DNA from: Charina bottae
Lineage: Eukaryota > Chordata > Lepidosauria > Squamata > Charinaidae
NCBI GenBank assembly: GCA_023362775.1
Contig: JALMGJ010000002.1
Location: forward strand, 109,725,481-109,789,480
Length of the DNA: 64,000 bases
Direction of reading: 5' to 3'
Shown in pieces: positions 34,696 to 47,956 of this stretch. The notes beneath the pieces are model-generated. The model saw only the letters and a program-made list of their open reading frames with translations. It ran no database searches and was not told the DNA's origin. Position 1 is the stretch's first letter. The number at the start of each line of letters is the position of its first letter. A program made the position numbers and the translations under genes.

Positions 34696-37600
34696 CTAAC
34701 ATAAGTTAAATTCTTCGTGATTCTTATCGTTCAATAAGTCTGTTAATTTTGCCATCTGAACTAGATCCACTGTTTTTAATAACCATTCCTCAATTGTAGT
34801 TATACAATCCTCTTTCCAGTGTCTAGCAAATATAATTCTGGCCACAGTTAATAAATAAAATAGTAATTTCCCATATTTCTTGTGTATCTCAGATTTTAAA
34901 AATCCCAATAAAAACATGTCTGGTTCAAAAATTAGATCTTCTTCCAATATTTCACTTATTATTTGATGTATTTTTAGCCAATATTTTTTTGTTTCTTTGC
35001 AAGACCACCAAAGATGGAAAAAAGTGCCCATTTCTTTTTTACATTTCCAACATCTGTTAGATAATCTATTATTCATTTTTGATAGAGTGTTTGGCGTTAG
35101 ATACCACCTATACATCATTTTATAAAAATTTTCTTTCATGTTATAATTCAATGTAAATTTTAGATCTTTTAACCATATATCTTCCCATGTTTCCAATTGA
35201 ATCGTATGACCTAATTTTTTTTCCCAATTACACATACATTTCTTTTTTTGTATATTTTCCAAATTATTTAATATTAATATCTTATACATTTTTGAAATTA
35301 AATGATTTTTGTCTTTCCATAGAACGATATCCCAATTATTTGCAGTATCTTTAAATTTAAAATTTTTATTATCCACTCTGAATTGTTCTTTAATTTGAGC
35401 ATATGAAAACCAATTACACTTTATTCCATCTTTTAATAAGTTCTCTCTTGATTTTAAATTATAATTTGATCCCTCAAAAATTAGTAAGTCTTTATATGTT
35501 ATCCAATTACCTATGTTTAAATTTCCATACCAAGTAAATGCTTCATGTGGTGAAATCCAGAGAGGTATATTTGGTAAAATTGTATATTTGTATTTATTCC
35601 AAATTCTTATAATTGATTTTTTAATGGGATGGTGATTAAATGCTACATTTGCTTTGATTTTATTATACCATAGGTACCCATGCCAACCAAATTTTAAATC
35701 GTGACCTTCCAAATTAAGTAATTTTTTGTCGTCCAGTCTTATCCAATCTCGGAGCCACCATAAAATACATGCCTCATAATATAATTTAGGAAGTTATAAG
35801 TTAGGAAGATCAAAACCATCATTCTCTTTGGTATCTTGTAGGAATTTATATTTTATTCTTGGCTTTTTGCCTTGCCAAATAAATTTTGCCAAGTCTTTTT
35901 GCCAATTTTGAAAAGTTTTTTGAGTTATAACAATTGGAATGGTTTGAAATAAAAAGATAATTTTTGGTAATATATTCATTTTTATTGTTGAAATTCTACC
36001 CAGGAATGATAGATGTAGATTTTTCCAGAGTTTTAAATCGTTTTTTATATTAGTCCATAATTTAGTAGAGTTATTTTTAAATAAGTTTGAATTATTAGAT
36101 GTTATATCCACTCCTAGATATCTTAGTTTTTTAACATTTACGAATCCCGTAATCTGTTCCATATTTTGAATAGTACTTTGATTCATATTCAAATTTAACA
36201 TCTTTGTTTTATGATTATTTTAAGCCCTGCCAATTCACCAAAATCTTGGATTTTTTTTTAATAAGTGTTTAATCGAAATTTCTGGGTTTTGTAGAGTTAT
36301 AACCATGTCATCAGCGAAAGCTCTTAATTTGTAGTTTTCCTGTTTTATTCTTATTCCTTCTATTAAATTATCTTTTCTTATATTTTCTAATAGAACTTCT
36401 AATACCAAGATAAAAAGGAGTGGTGAGATCGGGCAACCTTGTCTGGTGCCCCGACCTATATTACAATCCTGAGTAGTATCTCCATTTACTACTATTTTGG
36501 CAGTTTGCCATGTATATATAGCTTGAATAGCTTTTATAAATTTATCCCCATAGTCCGATTTTTCTAATATGTTAATCATAAAATCCCAATTTAAATTGTC
36601 AAAAGCTTTTTCTGCGTCTAAAAACAACAATAGAATTTGTTTTTCTTTATGGACTTTGGCATATTCAATTAAATTTATAATGGTTCTAATGTTGTCTTTG
36701 ATGTGTCTTTTTGGTAAAAAGCCCGATTGATCCATATTTATTACATCTTGTAAAACCTCTTTTAATCTATTTGCCAAAATACTAGTAAAAATTTTATAGT
36801 CTGTATTTAATAAAGAAATTGGTCTGAAATTTTTACATGAGGTGTGGTCTTGATCTGGCTTAGGAATTAATATTAAGTTGGCATTTGTCCATGTTTCCGG
36901 TATTCCATTTCCTGTCATTATTGAATTTAATAATAAATTAAATGGTATTAATAAATGGTCTTGAAGCACTTTATAATATATTGCTGTGAATCCATCTGGA
37001 CCTGGGGTTTTTCCTGGTTTCTGTTTTTGAATTGCATTTGAGATCTCTTGGATAGTTATGGGTTCATTTAATCTATCTTGCTGCACTTTAGATATTTTTT
37101 GTAAATTACTTTCTGATAAATAACTATCTGCCTTTTCAACATCCAGTTGTTGGTTTTGATATAATGTAGAATAGAATTCATGAAATACTTTTTTGATACT
37201 GGTGTTGTCATTAAATTCTATCCCTTTATCTTTAATTTTATTTATAATTTTCCCCCCCTTCTTTTCTTAATTTAAATGCTAACCATTTACTCGCTTTATT
37301 GGCATATTGAAATTTTTTTTGTTTAATATACCTCAGGTTTTTTTCCATTTCTTCAGTTGTTAATATTTCTATTTGCTTTTGAAGAATAATAATTTGATTT
37401 TTTATATCATTATCTCCGGGTTTATTTTGCAGTTCAATTTCTTTTGTTTTAATTTGTTCACATACATTCATAAATTTTTGTAATTTCATTTTTTTGTGGT
37501 GTCTACCTAGAGATATAACATGGCCTCTCATATATGCTTTGCTTGCATCCCAGATGGTGTTAATATTTATATTGTCTTTCATATTTAATTCAAAAAACTC

Positions 37601-38398
37601 TGTTAATTTGATTTTACTCTGTTCTATATATTATTTATTTTTTAAGATGGATTCGTTGAGTCTCCATCTATACTGTGTTGGACATAGTTTTAAGTTTAGT
37701 TGTATTGCATTATGGTCTGATATTGTTCTCGCCAATATTTTAACATCTTGAATTTTGTTTAATAAGTTTTTTGAAGTCCAGATCATATCTATTCTAGAGA
37801 GAGAGTGGAATCTGTTAGAAAAAAAAGTAAAGTCTTTAGCATTTCCCATCTTATATCTCCAGGTATCCACCATTTCTAAGTTGTTCATAAGATCAAAAAA
37901 AACCTGAGGTAATTTACCTTGATGAGCTTTAATATTTTTGTCAGATTTTCTATCTAGGAATGGGTTAACAACGCCATTCCAATCCCCCATCATTATCCAG
38001 TTTTTATTAGGTAGATCTGTTAGGCAATTCATCAATGTCTTAAAAATTTTGTTTTGATTATCATTTGGGGCATAGATACCTACTAATATTATTTTTGTAT
38101 TTTGAATTTCAATTTCAATTAGAATAAATCTTCCTTTGTCATCTACTTTTATTAATTGTGGTTTTAGATTTGGTTTAATGTAACAAACAATCCCATTTTT
38201 TTTATTATTATTTATCGTTGCAAATTGTATTCCTAATTTTTTATTACTTAAAAATTTGTTATCTTTATCTCTAATATGTGTTTCTTGCAAACAAATTATG
38301 TCCAGTTTGTATTTATTAAGAATATGGAAAATTCTATTTCTTTTTACTGGAGAATTCAACCCATTTACATTCCAGGAAAAACATCTTATATTATTCAT
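34696..38398 (-). pseudogene. L1 ORF2: endonuclease and reverse transcriptase, broken
   Basis: APE endonuclease at 37631-38398: SWNVNGLNSPVKRNRI, CLQETHIRD, MMGDWNGVVNP, ISDHNAIQLNL. After an in-frame TAA near 37627 the linker continues at 37238-37582. RT at 36235-37086 has GKTPGPDGFTAIYYK, LLLFLDAEKAFDNLNW, GTRQGCPISPLLFILVLE and AFADDMVITLQNP. The thumb is at 35794-36201 and, after TAA 35794-35796, the C-terminal region is at 34696-35712 with the zinc-finger-like CWKCKKEMGTFFHLWWSC. Frameshifts occur at the C8/G8 run near 37253 and at a T9 run near 36250. Confidence 0.93.
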
Positions 38399-38402
38399 TA
38401 TC

Positions 38403-39268
38403 TCATTGACTTGTTAATTCTTGAGATCCCACTGCCTGTGCAAAGATTTTAAATTTTTCTGTTATTTTTTCTTTTGGGGGGCTTTTTCTTGATGAAGATT
38501 TGATATCTTTTTCTAACTTTCTAAGAAAGTCTTTTGCTTTTTCCACTGAGTTTAATTTAATCCTTTGCGCTTTATACAATACATTTACCCCTTCCAAAGT
38601 TTCCCATCTATAAATGATTTTTTCCCTTTTCAGGGCTTCTGTCAAAAAGTAGTATTCTTTTCTTTTTTTCAGTATGGCAGCAGGAATTTCTTTGAACATT
38701 TGGATATCTCTCCCTTCTATGTTTATTTTTTTTATCAAACCTTGTTTGTAAAATCAAGTCTCTCATTTTTTTCCTACTAAACTCAATCACCAAATCTCTT
38801 GGTGTATTGTGTTCTCTTGCATATCTTGAATTGACCCTGTACATTGTTTCTATTTCTTCTTCTAATTGTTCTTTTTCCCAGTCTATCAAGTCAGCCAAAG
38901 CTTGAATAATTGTATTTTTAATTTCTATTTCTTTTCCCTCTTTTAGTCCTCTTATTCTTAAACAGGTCTCTTTTTGTTTTAGTTCCAATAAAGATATTTT
39001 ACCTAATTCCTCTTCATTATGTTTTTCCATTTTTTTCATTTTTTTCTTTCATTTCTTTTATTTCTGATTGAAATCTTTGTTCCAAACTGACTAGTTTTCT
39101 GTCTAGTGATTTTTCAAAGTCTTGTACTTTTTCTTCAATTATTGAGGTCGCATTTGCTGTAATGCTTTGAATAGCTTTCTTTGTAAAGTCCTCAAATAGT
39201 GGCTTTAGCCATTCTCCTTTATCTTCAGATGAGTCTGAATTTCTCCTTAGTGTTTTCTTTGCAGCCAT
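38403..39268 (-). pseudogene. L1 ORF1 RNA-binding protein, broken
   Basis: ORF1p coats L1 RNA as a trimer. Three frames cover it. The N-terminal segment is 39017-39268 (MAAKKTLRRNSDSSED, then a coiled coil IIEEKVQDFEKSLDRKL). The middle is 38608-39039, with an RRM-like CLRIRGLKEG and a C-terminal-domain PRDLVIEFSRKKMRDLIL. The last part is 38403-38738, with GRDIQMFKEIPAAILKKR and YFLTEALKREKIIYRW. Frameshifts lie at T runs near 39030 and 38730. Total length is near the usual 290 or so residues. Confidence 0.88.
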
Positions 39269-39289
39269 TTCTTTTCTTTATATTATTAA

Positions 39290-39827
39290 TCTCCACATAT
39301 AGAACAATAGATTTACTTTAATTAGTATTTTTAAACACAGTCAAAGATGGCGATTTTAAATAATTAATCAATAGTCACTTTTACCTACTTTGACAGCAAA
39401 ACTTCTACGTCTCAGCCGCTTTCTTTGGACTTTCAAGCAAAGGGTTCTTGATGAGAAAGTTTTTGTTAATTTAAGATAAATTAGTTTGAGTTTGAAGTAT
39501 TTGAAAAGTGTAGAAGAAACAGCAGCTATCCCAAACGGGAAATAACGAAGGCAGTCGCTCACCCGGCTTCTCAGCTAACTTTCACTGACGATCGTCTGCT
39601 GGCTGAGAAAGTGAAAGTGTCTTGATTGCAGCTTGCTTTTTCGCTGCTGCTGCTCAGAAGCTGCAGGCTTTTTGTTATTCTCGGGTTCGCCCTTATTTTG
39701 GCTACCCAGCCGATTCTCCACACCTCTGAAACGCCCCCGAAATCAGCCAACTTTTCTCCGTTTCTTTTCACAAATAAGACGAGCTGTTCTCCATGAGTCC
39801 GCTCGCCATTTCCCTACACCGGAAGCC
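39290..39827 (-). promoter_or_regulatory. L1 5' leader, probable internal promoter
   Basis: About 540 bp upstream of ORF1, starting GGCTTCCGGTGTAGGGAAAT. It contains GAAATGGCGAGCGG near the start and an antisense AAGATGGCGA at 39344-39353, both YY1-like cores. L1 promoters lie here by family rule. Activity is inferred. Confidence 0.55.
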
Positions 39828-39839
39828 GATTTTTTCCAA

Positions 39840-41590
39840 TCTGATGGCCATTTTTGTGTTTTCCAAATTTGCTGGCATATGGCATGAATCACCTTGACAG
39901 CATCATCTTGCAAGAGTTTAAACAGTTCAGCTGGGATACCATCATCTCCTGCTGCCTTGTTATTATCAATGCTTCTTAAGGCCCATTCAACCTCACTCTT
40001 CAGGATGTCTGGCTCTAACTCACTGAAAAAACCATCAAAGCTATCCACAATATTATTATCCTTCCTATACAGATCTTCTGTATATTCTTGCCACCTTTTC
40101 TTGATCTCTTCTGCTTCTGTTAGGTCCTTGCCATCTTTGTTTTTGATCATACCCATTTTTGCCTGGAATTTACCTCCAATGTTTCTAATTTTTTAGAAGA
40201 GTTCTCCTGTCCTTCCTATTCCATTATCTTCTTCCACTTCCATGCATTGCTTGTTTAAAAATAATTCCTTATCTCTTCTGGCTAAGCTCTGGAATTTTGC
40301 ATTTAATTGGGCATATCTCCCCCTATCACTGTTGCCTTTTGCTTTCCTTCTTTCTTGGGCTTCTTCCAGTGTCTCAGCAGACAGCCATCTTGCCTTCTTG
40401 GATTTCTTTTTCTTTGGGACATTTTTTTGTTGCTGCCTCCTGAACAATGTTTCAAACTTCTGTCCATAGTTCTTCCAGGACCCTATCTACTAAATCTAGT
40501 CCCTTAAATCTATTCTTCACCTCCACTGCATATTCGTTAGGAATATCAGTGAGCTCATATCTAACTGATCTGTGGGTCTTCCCTATTCTCTTTAGTCTGA
40601 TTCTAAATTGTGCAATAAGAAGTCCATGATCTGAACTACACTCAGCTCCAGGACTTGTTTTTACCAACTGTATAGATGTCCGCCACCTTTGGCTGCAAAG
40701 GATGTAGTCAATGTGATTTCAGAGTCGACCATCTGGTGAAGTCAATGTATAAAGTTGTCTTTTAGGTTGCTGGAAGAGAGTGTTTATTATGCACAGTGAG
40801 TTGTCTTGGCAAAATTCTATCAGCCTATGTCCCGCTTGATTTTGTTCTCCCAGACCATGCTTACCTGTAATTCCAGGTGTCGTTTGACTACCCACCTTAG
40901 CATTCCAGTCTCCTGTAATGAAAATAACATCTCTTTTTGGCATATTATCCAGTAGGTGCTGCAGATCCTCATAGAACTGATCTACTTCTGCTTCTTCAGC
41001 ATCTGTGGTTGGGGCATATATTTGGATCACTGTGATGTTAAATGGCTTACCCTGAATTCGAATTGAAATTCTGTCATTTTTTGGATTGTATCCAAGTACT
41101 GCTTTAGCCACTTTATTATTCATTATGAAGGCTACTCCATTTCTTCTGTGGTCCTCTTGTCCACAGTAGTAGATCTGGTGGTCATCTGATGTGAAGTGGC
41201 CCATTCCAGTCCATTTCAGTTCACTGTGACCCAAATTGTCTATATTTTATCTTGACATCTCACCAATAACCACATCCAATTTGCCCTGGCTCATAGATCT
41301 TACATTCCAGGTTCCTATGGTGTGTTGATCTTTAGAACATTGTTGATCTTTAGAACATTATTCTAAAGATTACACATTCATCGTTCACCACCAGCACCGT
41401 TGACCACTAGCCGTCCTTTTGGCTTTGAGCTCGCTGCGTCATCACATCTGGGGCTAGTTGAACTTATCCACTGTTCCTCCCCAGTAGCATTTTGACCATC
41501 TTCCGACTTGGGAGTCCCTTCCGACTTGGGAGTCCCATCTTCCGCTGGTATACCGACATAACTCTGGTTGTACTGATCCATTTAGTTTTC
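39840..41590 (-). pseudogene. BovB ORF2 N-terminal half
   Basis: The minus strand shows the endonuclease start GTWNVRSM near 41310, then 40719-41234 with YYCGQEDHRRNGVAF, ITGDWNAKVGSQT and FCQDNSLCIINTLFQQ. Stops follow, then 40452-40667 (GAECSSDHGLLIAQF, RFKGLDLVDR), 40193-40447 and 39840-40156 (EDGIPAELFK-like GDDGIPAELFK, QQIWKTQKWPSDWKKS). RT breaks at the L1 insertion point. A 67-residue frame at 41378-41581 with a tandem GTPKSE repeat precedes the endonuclease. Confidence 0.9.
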
Positions 41591-41759
41591 ACGGCAAGAA
41601 TACTGGGGTGGGTTGCCATTACCTTCCTTATGGATTGTATTTAGTTTGACTTCTCTGTCATGACCTTACCATCTTGCGTGTCCCTTCACGGTTTACCTCA
41701 TGGCATCAGCACCATGAGAAGGTAACGATCTCATTTTCTGGAGACATACAGTATGTATG

Positions 41760-43091
41760 AATACTCTCAAATTTCTGATCTGATTTTTACAACTAATAAA
41801 ATGCTGTAAATGTTTCTCTCTTTTTTTAAATTTAACATGCAAAGCAAACATTTATACCACTACTTCTTTAAATTACTAGAAAACTATCATAGAAAACATA
41901 TTAGAGCTAATTTTCACTTTATTCCATGTGCAAGAGTCATAAATATAGGAGAAATGTAGTACAGGAAAGAAGGGTGTAGCAAAGAAGGTTCTCAAGGCAT
42001 TGGCCTGGCCTCTGGAATGGATGATGATGGTGATCAAGAAGATGCTGAATGGTGGAGATGATGAAGATATTTTCTTGATCATCCATGCAACTGTTGCACA
42101 AAGATGTTGTTCTTCTGAGCATGGAGATTTCACTTAATTATCCGTGATATTACTGGTCACTGATGGATGATCCTTAAGGGATTTGTTTAATTCTTTTAAA
42201 GGTCACCGGGGGATAAAAGTATACCATTCACTAATATCTTTCATTGTTTCAGTGGTGCATAAATATAGATTTTCTTTCATTTGTCCTGCACTGACTACCA
42301 ATTGAGTGCATTTCATTACTTCGATTCTAATATTCCACAAGAGAGGTAGGAAAGGAGAAAAATAGAAAAAAGTTAGAAAGGTAAGAGATCGTCTTTATGC
42401 TAATTTATTCTATATAATGGTGCTTTATCACATTTTCTTTTACTAAACTATGTTCCATATTCATTAACCTTTCTTCTTCAAGGGAAGACTCCAACCGCTA
42501 CGTTTGCTGTTTCTGTACTTAGTTATTTTCAGCAAGGTTGTGCTCTAGAAGTCACAACAGAACTGTACACCTTTACATTAAGAGCAATGTTCATAGTGAT
42601 ACCTCTTCTACTGTTTGCAATATTACTATCCTCACTGTGGATCAAGACTAGTCTGCAATTTACTCTGCTGCTCTGGCTGAATTATCATAAGACTGTCACA
42701 TAGATTCTATTGTCAGAAGATTATTCAAAATTATACTATGAAATTCCCAGCTTTTAATATAAATTGAATTTGTACATCATCGCTTTTGTATATTACCTTC
42801 GTAGAAAGTTTTTTAAAAGATGGGAGATTCATGCTTCTTTTACATTGCTGTGATATCCAAATTGTGCCTTCATAAATTCAGGTGTTAAAAATTTGCCCGT
42901 TGCTTTGGTGGGTCATCTGGGGTATTTAGTGAAATGCTAGTTAAGGATGTCAGAGATATTTATGGAGATTTCTTGTGTAACATATAAATTGTAAAGATAT
43001 GTTTCAATTGTCATTCATCCTTAAGCAGATACAGGAATTCTGTTTTCATCAAATACACAGGAAATGCATTCCTGATGTCCACTATGGTTTA
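41760..43091. other. Unassigned flank within duplication copy 1
   Basis: About 1.3 kb between BovB and the hAT with no recognisable gene or repeat. Frames near 41876-42133 are short. Repeated intact at 47957-49288. Confidence 0.4.
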
Positions 43092-43099
43092 TTTAAACA

Positions 43100-43352
43100 T
43101 AGGGTGACCATACGTCCCGTTTTGAACGGGACAGTCCCGTTATTTTAGCATTTTTCAACCGTCCCGTCGTTTTGATCAAAATCTCAATTTTGTCCCTTTT
43201 TTAAACCTGGCGGGAAGGAGGACAGGAAGACAGGAAGGAGGACTGGAGCCGGACTTGCCATTGGAGGCAGCCCGGAAGAGGCCCTATCAGCGCGGCAACT
43301 GGAAGCCTAGTTGCCACGTGCGAGCCCAGCAGCAGAAGCAGCACCACAGTCC
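43100..43352. mobile_element. hAT left end, cut by the duplication junction
   Basis: TSD TTTAAACA (43092-43099), then TAGGGTGACCATACG and 'tcccgttttgaacgggaca'. The element stops after 253 bp at the junction with the second copy of L1. Confidence 0.9.
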
Positions 43353-43353
43353 T

Positions 43354-46024
43354 GAATTCATGAAATACTTTTTTGATACTGGTGTTGTCATTAAATTCTA
43401 TCCCTTTATCTTTAATTTTATTTATAATTTTCCCCCCCTTCTTTTCTTAATTTAAATGCTAACCATTTACTCGCTTTATTGGCATATTGAAATTTTTTTT
43501 GTTTAATATACCTCAGGTTTTTTTCCATTTCTTCAGTTGTTAATATTTCTATTTGCTTTTGAAGAATAATTATTATTGAAGAATAATAATTTGATTTTTT
43601 ATATCATTATCTCCGGGTTTATTTTGCAGTTCAATTTCTTTTGTTTTAATTTGTTCACATACATTCATAAATTTTTGTAATTTCATTTTTTTGTGGTGTC
43701 TACCTAGAGATATAACATGGCCTCTCATATATGCTTTGCTTGCATCCCAGATGGTGTTAATATTTATATTGTCTTTCATATTTAATTCAAAAAACTCTGT
43801 TAATTTGATTTTACTCTGTTCTATATATTATTTATTTTTTAAGATGGATTCGTTGAGTCTCCATCTATACTGTGTTGGACATAGTTTTAAGTTTAGTTGT
43901 ATTGCATTATGGTCTGATATTGTTCTCGCCAATATTTTAACATCTTGAATTTTGTTTAATAAGTTTTTTGAAGTCCAGATCATATCTATTCTAGAGAGAG
44001 AGTGGAATCTGTTAGAAAAAAAAGTAAAGTCTTTAGCATTTCCCATCTTATATCTCCAGGTATCCACCATTTCTAAGTTGTTCATAAGATCAAAAAAAAC
44101 CTGAGGTAATTTACCTTGATGAGCTTTAATATTTTTGTCAGATTTTCTATCTAGGAATGGGTTAACAACGCCATTCCAATCCCCCATCATTATCCAGTTT
44201 TTATTAGGTAGATCTGTTAGGCAATTCATCAATGTCTTAAAAATTTTGTTTTGATTATCATTTGGGGCATAGATACCTACTAATATTATTTTTGTATTTT
44301 GAATTTCAATTTCAATTAGAATAAATCTTCCTTTGTCATCTACTTTTATTAATTGTGGTTTTAGATTTGGTTTAATGTAACAAACAATCCCATTTTTTTT
44401 ATTATTATTTATCGTTGCAAATTGTATTCCTAATTTTTTATTACTTAAAAATTTGTTATCTTTATCTCTAATATGTGTTTCTTGCAAACAAATTATGTCC
44501 AGTTTGTATTTATTAAGAATATGGAAAATTCTATTTCTTTTTACTGGAGAATTCAACCCATTTACATTCCAGGAAAAACATCTTATATTATTCATTATCT
44601 CATTGACTTGTTAATTCTTGAGATCCCACTGCCTGTGCAAAGATTTTAAATTTTTCTGTTATTTTTTCTTTTGGGGGGCTTTTTCTTGATGAAGATTTGA
44701 TATCTTTTTCTAACTTTCTAAGAAAGTCTTTTGCTTTTTCCACTGAGTTTAATTTAATCCTTTGCGCTTTATACAATACATTTACCCCTTCCAAAGTTTC
44801 CCATCTATAAATGATTTTTTCCCTTTTCAGGGCTTCTGTCAAAAAGTAGTATTCTTTTCTTTTTTTCAGTATGGCAGCAGGAATTTCTTTGAACATTTGG
44901 ATATCTCTCCCTTCTATGTTTATTTTTTTTATCAAACCTTGTTTGTAAAATCAAGTCTCTCATTTTTTTCCTACTAAACTCAATCACCAAATCTCTTGGT
45001 GTATTGTGTTCTCTTGCATATCTTGAATTGACCCTGTACATTGTTTCTATTTCTTCTTCTAATTGTTCTTTTTCCCAGTCTATCAAGTCAGCCAAAGCTT
45101 GAATAATTGTATTTTTAATTTCTATTTCTTTTCCCTCTTTTAGTCCTCTTATTCTTAAACAGGTCTCTTTTTGTTTTAGTTCCAATAAAGATATTTTACC
45201 TAATTCCTCTTCATTATGTTTTTCCATTTTTTTCATTTTTTTCTTTCATTTCTTTTATTTCTGATTGAAATCTTTGTTCCAAACTGACTAGTTTTCTGTC
45301 TAGTGATTTTTCAAAGTCTTGTACTTTTTCTTCAATTATTGAGGTCGCATTTGCTGTAATGCTTTGAATAGCTTTCTTTGTAAAGTCCTCAAATAGTGGC
45401 TTTAGCCATTCTCCTTTATCTTCAGATGAGTCTGAATTTCTCCTTAGTGTTTTCTTTGCAGCCATTTCTTTTCTTTATATTATTAATCTCCACATATAGA
45501 ACAATAGATTTACTTTAATTAGTATTTTTAAACACAGTCAAAGATGGCGATTTTAAATAATTAATCAATAGTCACTTTTACCTACTTTGACAGCAAAACT
45601 TCTACGTCTCAGCCGCTTTCTTTGGACTTTCAAGCAAAGGGTTCTTGATGAGAAAGTTTTTGTTAATTTAAGATAAATTAGTTTGAGTTTGAAGTATTTG
45701 AAAAGTGTAGAAGAAACAGCAGCTATCCCAAACGGGAAATAACGAAGGCAGTCGCTCACCCGGCTTCTCAGCTAACTTTCACTGACGATCGTCTGCTGGC
45801 TGAGAAAGTGAAAGTGTCTTGATTGCAGCTTGCTTTTTCGCTGCTGCTGCTCAGAAGCTGCAGGCTTTTTGTTATTCTCGGGTTCGCCCTTATTTTGGCT
45901 ACCCAGCCGATTCTCCACACCTCTGAAACGCCCCCGAAATCAGCCAACTTTTCTCCGTTTCTTTTCACAAATAAGACGAGCTGTTCTCCATGCGTCCGCT
46001 CGCCATTTCCCTACACCGGAAGCC
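43354..46024 (-). pseudogene. L1 5' part, duplicate copy
   Basis: Duplicate of 37174-39827: ORF2 linker (43573-43779) and endonuclease (43828-44595), ORF1 in three frames (44600-44935, 44805-45236, 45214-45465) and the 5' leader. RT and the 3' end are absent. The same stop and the same frameshifts occur as in copy 1, so they predate the duplication. Confidence 0.93.
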
Positions 46025-46036
46025 GATTTTTTCCAA

Positions 46037-47948
46037 TCTGATGGCCATTTTTGTGTTTTCCAAATTTGCTGGCATATGGCATGAATCACCTTGACAGCAT
46101 CATCTTGCAAGAGTTTAAACAGTTCAGCTGGGATACCATCATCTCCTGCTGCCTTGTTATTATCAATGCTTCTTAAGGCCCATTCAACCTCACTCTTCAG
46201 GATGTCTGGCTCTAACTCACTGAAAAAACCATCAAAGCTATCCACAATATTATTATCCTTCCTATACAGATCTTCTGTATATTCTTGCCACCTTTTCTTG
46301 ATCTCTTCTGCTTCTGTTAGGTCCTTGCCATCTTTGTTTTTGATCATACCCATTTTTGCCTGGAATTTACCTCCAATGTTTCTAATTTTCTAGAAGAGTT
46401 CTCCTGTCCTTCCTATTCCATTATCTTCTTCCACTTCCATGCATTGCTTGTTTAAAAATAATTCCTTATCTCTTCTGGCTAAGCTCTGGAATTTTGCATT
46501 TAATTGGGCATATCTCCCCCTATCACTGTTGCCTTTTGCTTTCCTTCTTTCTTGGGCTTCTTCCAGTGTCTCAGCAGACAGCCATCTTGCCTTCTTGGAT
46601 TTCTTTTTCTTTGGGACATTTTTTTGTTGCTGCCTCCTGAACAATGTTTCAAACTTCTGTCCATAGTTCTTCCAGGACCCTATCTACTAAATCTAGTCCC
46701 TTAAATCTATTCTTCACCTCCACTGCATATTCGTTAGGAATATCAGTGAGCTCATATCTAACTGATCTGTGGGTCTTCCCTATTCTCTTTAGTCTGATTC
46801 TAAATTGTGCAATAAGAAGTCCATGATCTGAACTACACTCAGCTCCAGGACTTGTTTTTACCAACTGTATAGATGTCCGCCACCTTTGGCTGCAAAGGAT
46901 GTAGTCAATGTGATTTCAGAGTCGACCATCTGGTGAAGTCAATGTATAAAGTTGTCTTTTAGGTTGCTGGAAGAGAGTGTTTATTATGCACAGTGAGTTG
47001 TCTTGGCAAAATTCTATCAGCCTATGTCCCGCTTGATTTTGTTCTCCCAGACCATGCTTACCTGTAATTCCAGGTGTCGTTTGACTACCCACCTTAGCAT
47101 TCCAGTCTCCTGTAATGAAAATAACATCTCTTTTTGGCATATTATCCAGTAGGTGCTGCAGATCCTCATAGAACTGATCTACTTCTGCTTCTTCAGCATC
47201 TGTGGTTGGGGCATATATTTGGATCACTGTGATGTTAAATGGCTTACCCTGAATTCGAATTGAAATTCTGTCATTTTTTGGATTGTATCCAAGTACTGCT
47301 TTAGCCACTTTATTATTCATTATGAAGGCTACTCCATTTCTTCTGTGGTCCTCTTGTCCACAGTAGTAGATCTGGTGGTCATCTGATGTGAAGTGGCCCA
47401 TTCCAGTCCATTTCAGTTCACTGTGACCCAAATTGTCTATATTTTATCTTGACATCTCACCAATAACCACATCCAATTTGCCCTGGCTCATAGATCTTAC
47501 ATTCCAGGTTCCTATGGTGTGTTGATCTTTAGAACATTGTTGATCTTTAGAACATTATTCTAAAGATTACACATTCATCGTTCACCACCAGCACCGTTGA
47601 CCACTAGCCGTCCTTTTGGCTTTGAGCTCGCTGCGTCATCACATCTGGGGCTAGTTGAACTTATCCACTGTTCCTCCCCAGTAGCATTTTGACCATCTTC
47701 CGACTTGGGAGTCCCTTCCGACTTGGGAGTCCCATCTTCCGCTGGTATACCGACATAACTCTGGTTGTACTGATCCATTTAGTTTTCACGGCAAGAATAC
47801 TGGGGTGGGTTGCCATTACCTTCCTTATGGATTGTATTTAGTTTGACTTCTCTGTCATGACCTTACCATCTTGCGTGTCCCTTCACGGTTTACCTCATGG
47901 CATCAGCACCATGAGAAGGTAACGATCTCATTTTCTGGAGACATACAG
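46037..47948 (-). pseudogene. BovB 5' half, duplicate copy
   Basis: Duplicate of 39840-41751 with the same broken endonuclease and early RT (46916-47431, 46649-46864, 46390-46644, the BovB part of 45940-46353). It has no downstream RT because the duplicated block excludes it. One residue differs in the flanking frame (WRADAWR against WRADSWR), in L1 leader sequence. Confidence 0.92.
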
Positions 47949-47956
47949 TATGTATG

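Larger units (their letters stand above)
34083..39827 (-). mobile_element. L1 LINE, near full length
   Basis: 5.7 kb on the minus strand, from a GC-richer 5' leader (39290-39827) through ORF1 and ORF2 to a 3' untranslated region (34083-34695) ending in A/T runs. It is bounded by the 12-bp duplication GATTTTTTCCAA and lies inside BovB. Both ORFs carry stops or frameshifts, most at homopolymers. Confidence 0.93.
32750..41751 (-). mobile_element. RTE/BovB LINE, full length, split by an L1
   Basis: BovB pieces at 32750-34082 and 39840-41751 sum to about 3.2 kb, the usual full length. An 8-bp TATGTATG at 32742-32749 and 41752-41759 may be the target duplication. The 5' leader (41590-41751), endonuclease, RT and 3' end (AGTCAGAAGCAACTGAACGA) are all present. 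The L1 at 34083-39827 separates the two parts. Confidence 0.92.
37174..43352. repeat. Tandem segmental duplication, copy 1
   Basis: 6179 bp that recur at 43354-49549. It begins inside L1 ORF2, passes the L1 5' end, the BovB 5' half and about 1.3 kb of unassigned flank, and stops 253 bp into a hAT. Differences seen by eye: 39796 a against c, one substitution near 40190 (t against c), and 17 bp missing near 37386. Confidence 0.97.

Noticed and set aside
39633..40629. Plus-strand frames over L1 leader and BovB (and their duplicates near 45823-46826)
   Set aside because: Antisense of LINE coding sequence. One differs between copies only because of the 39796/45993 substitution.
41876..42133. 85-residue frame repeated at 48073-48330
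   Set aside because: Repeated only because of the segmental duplication. No motif and low complexity (HHHH).
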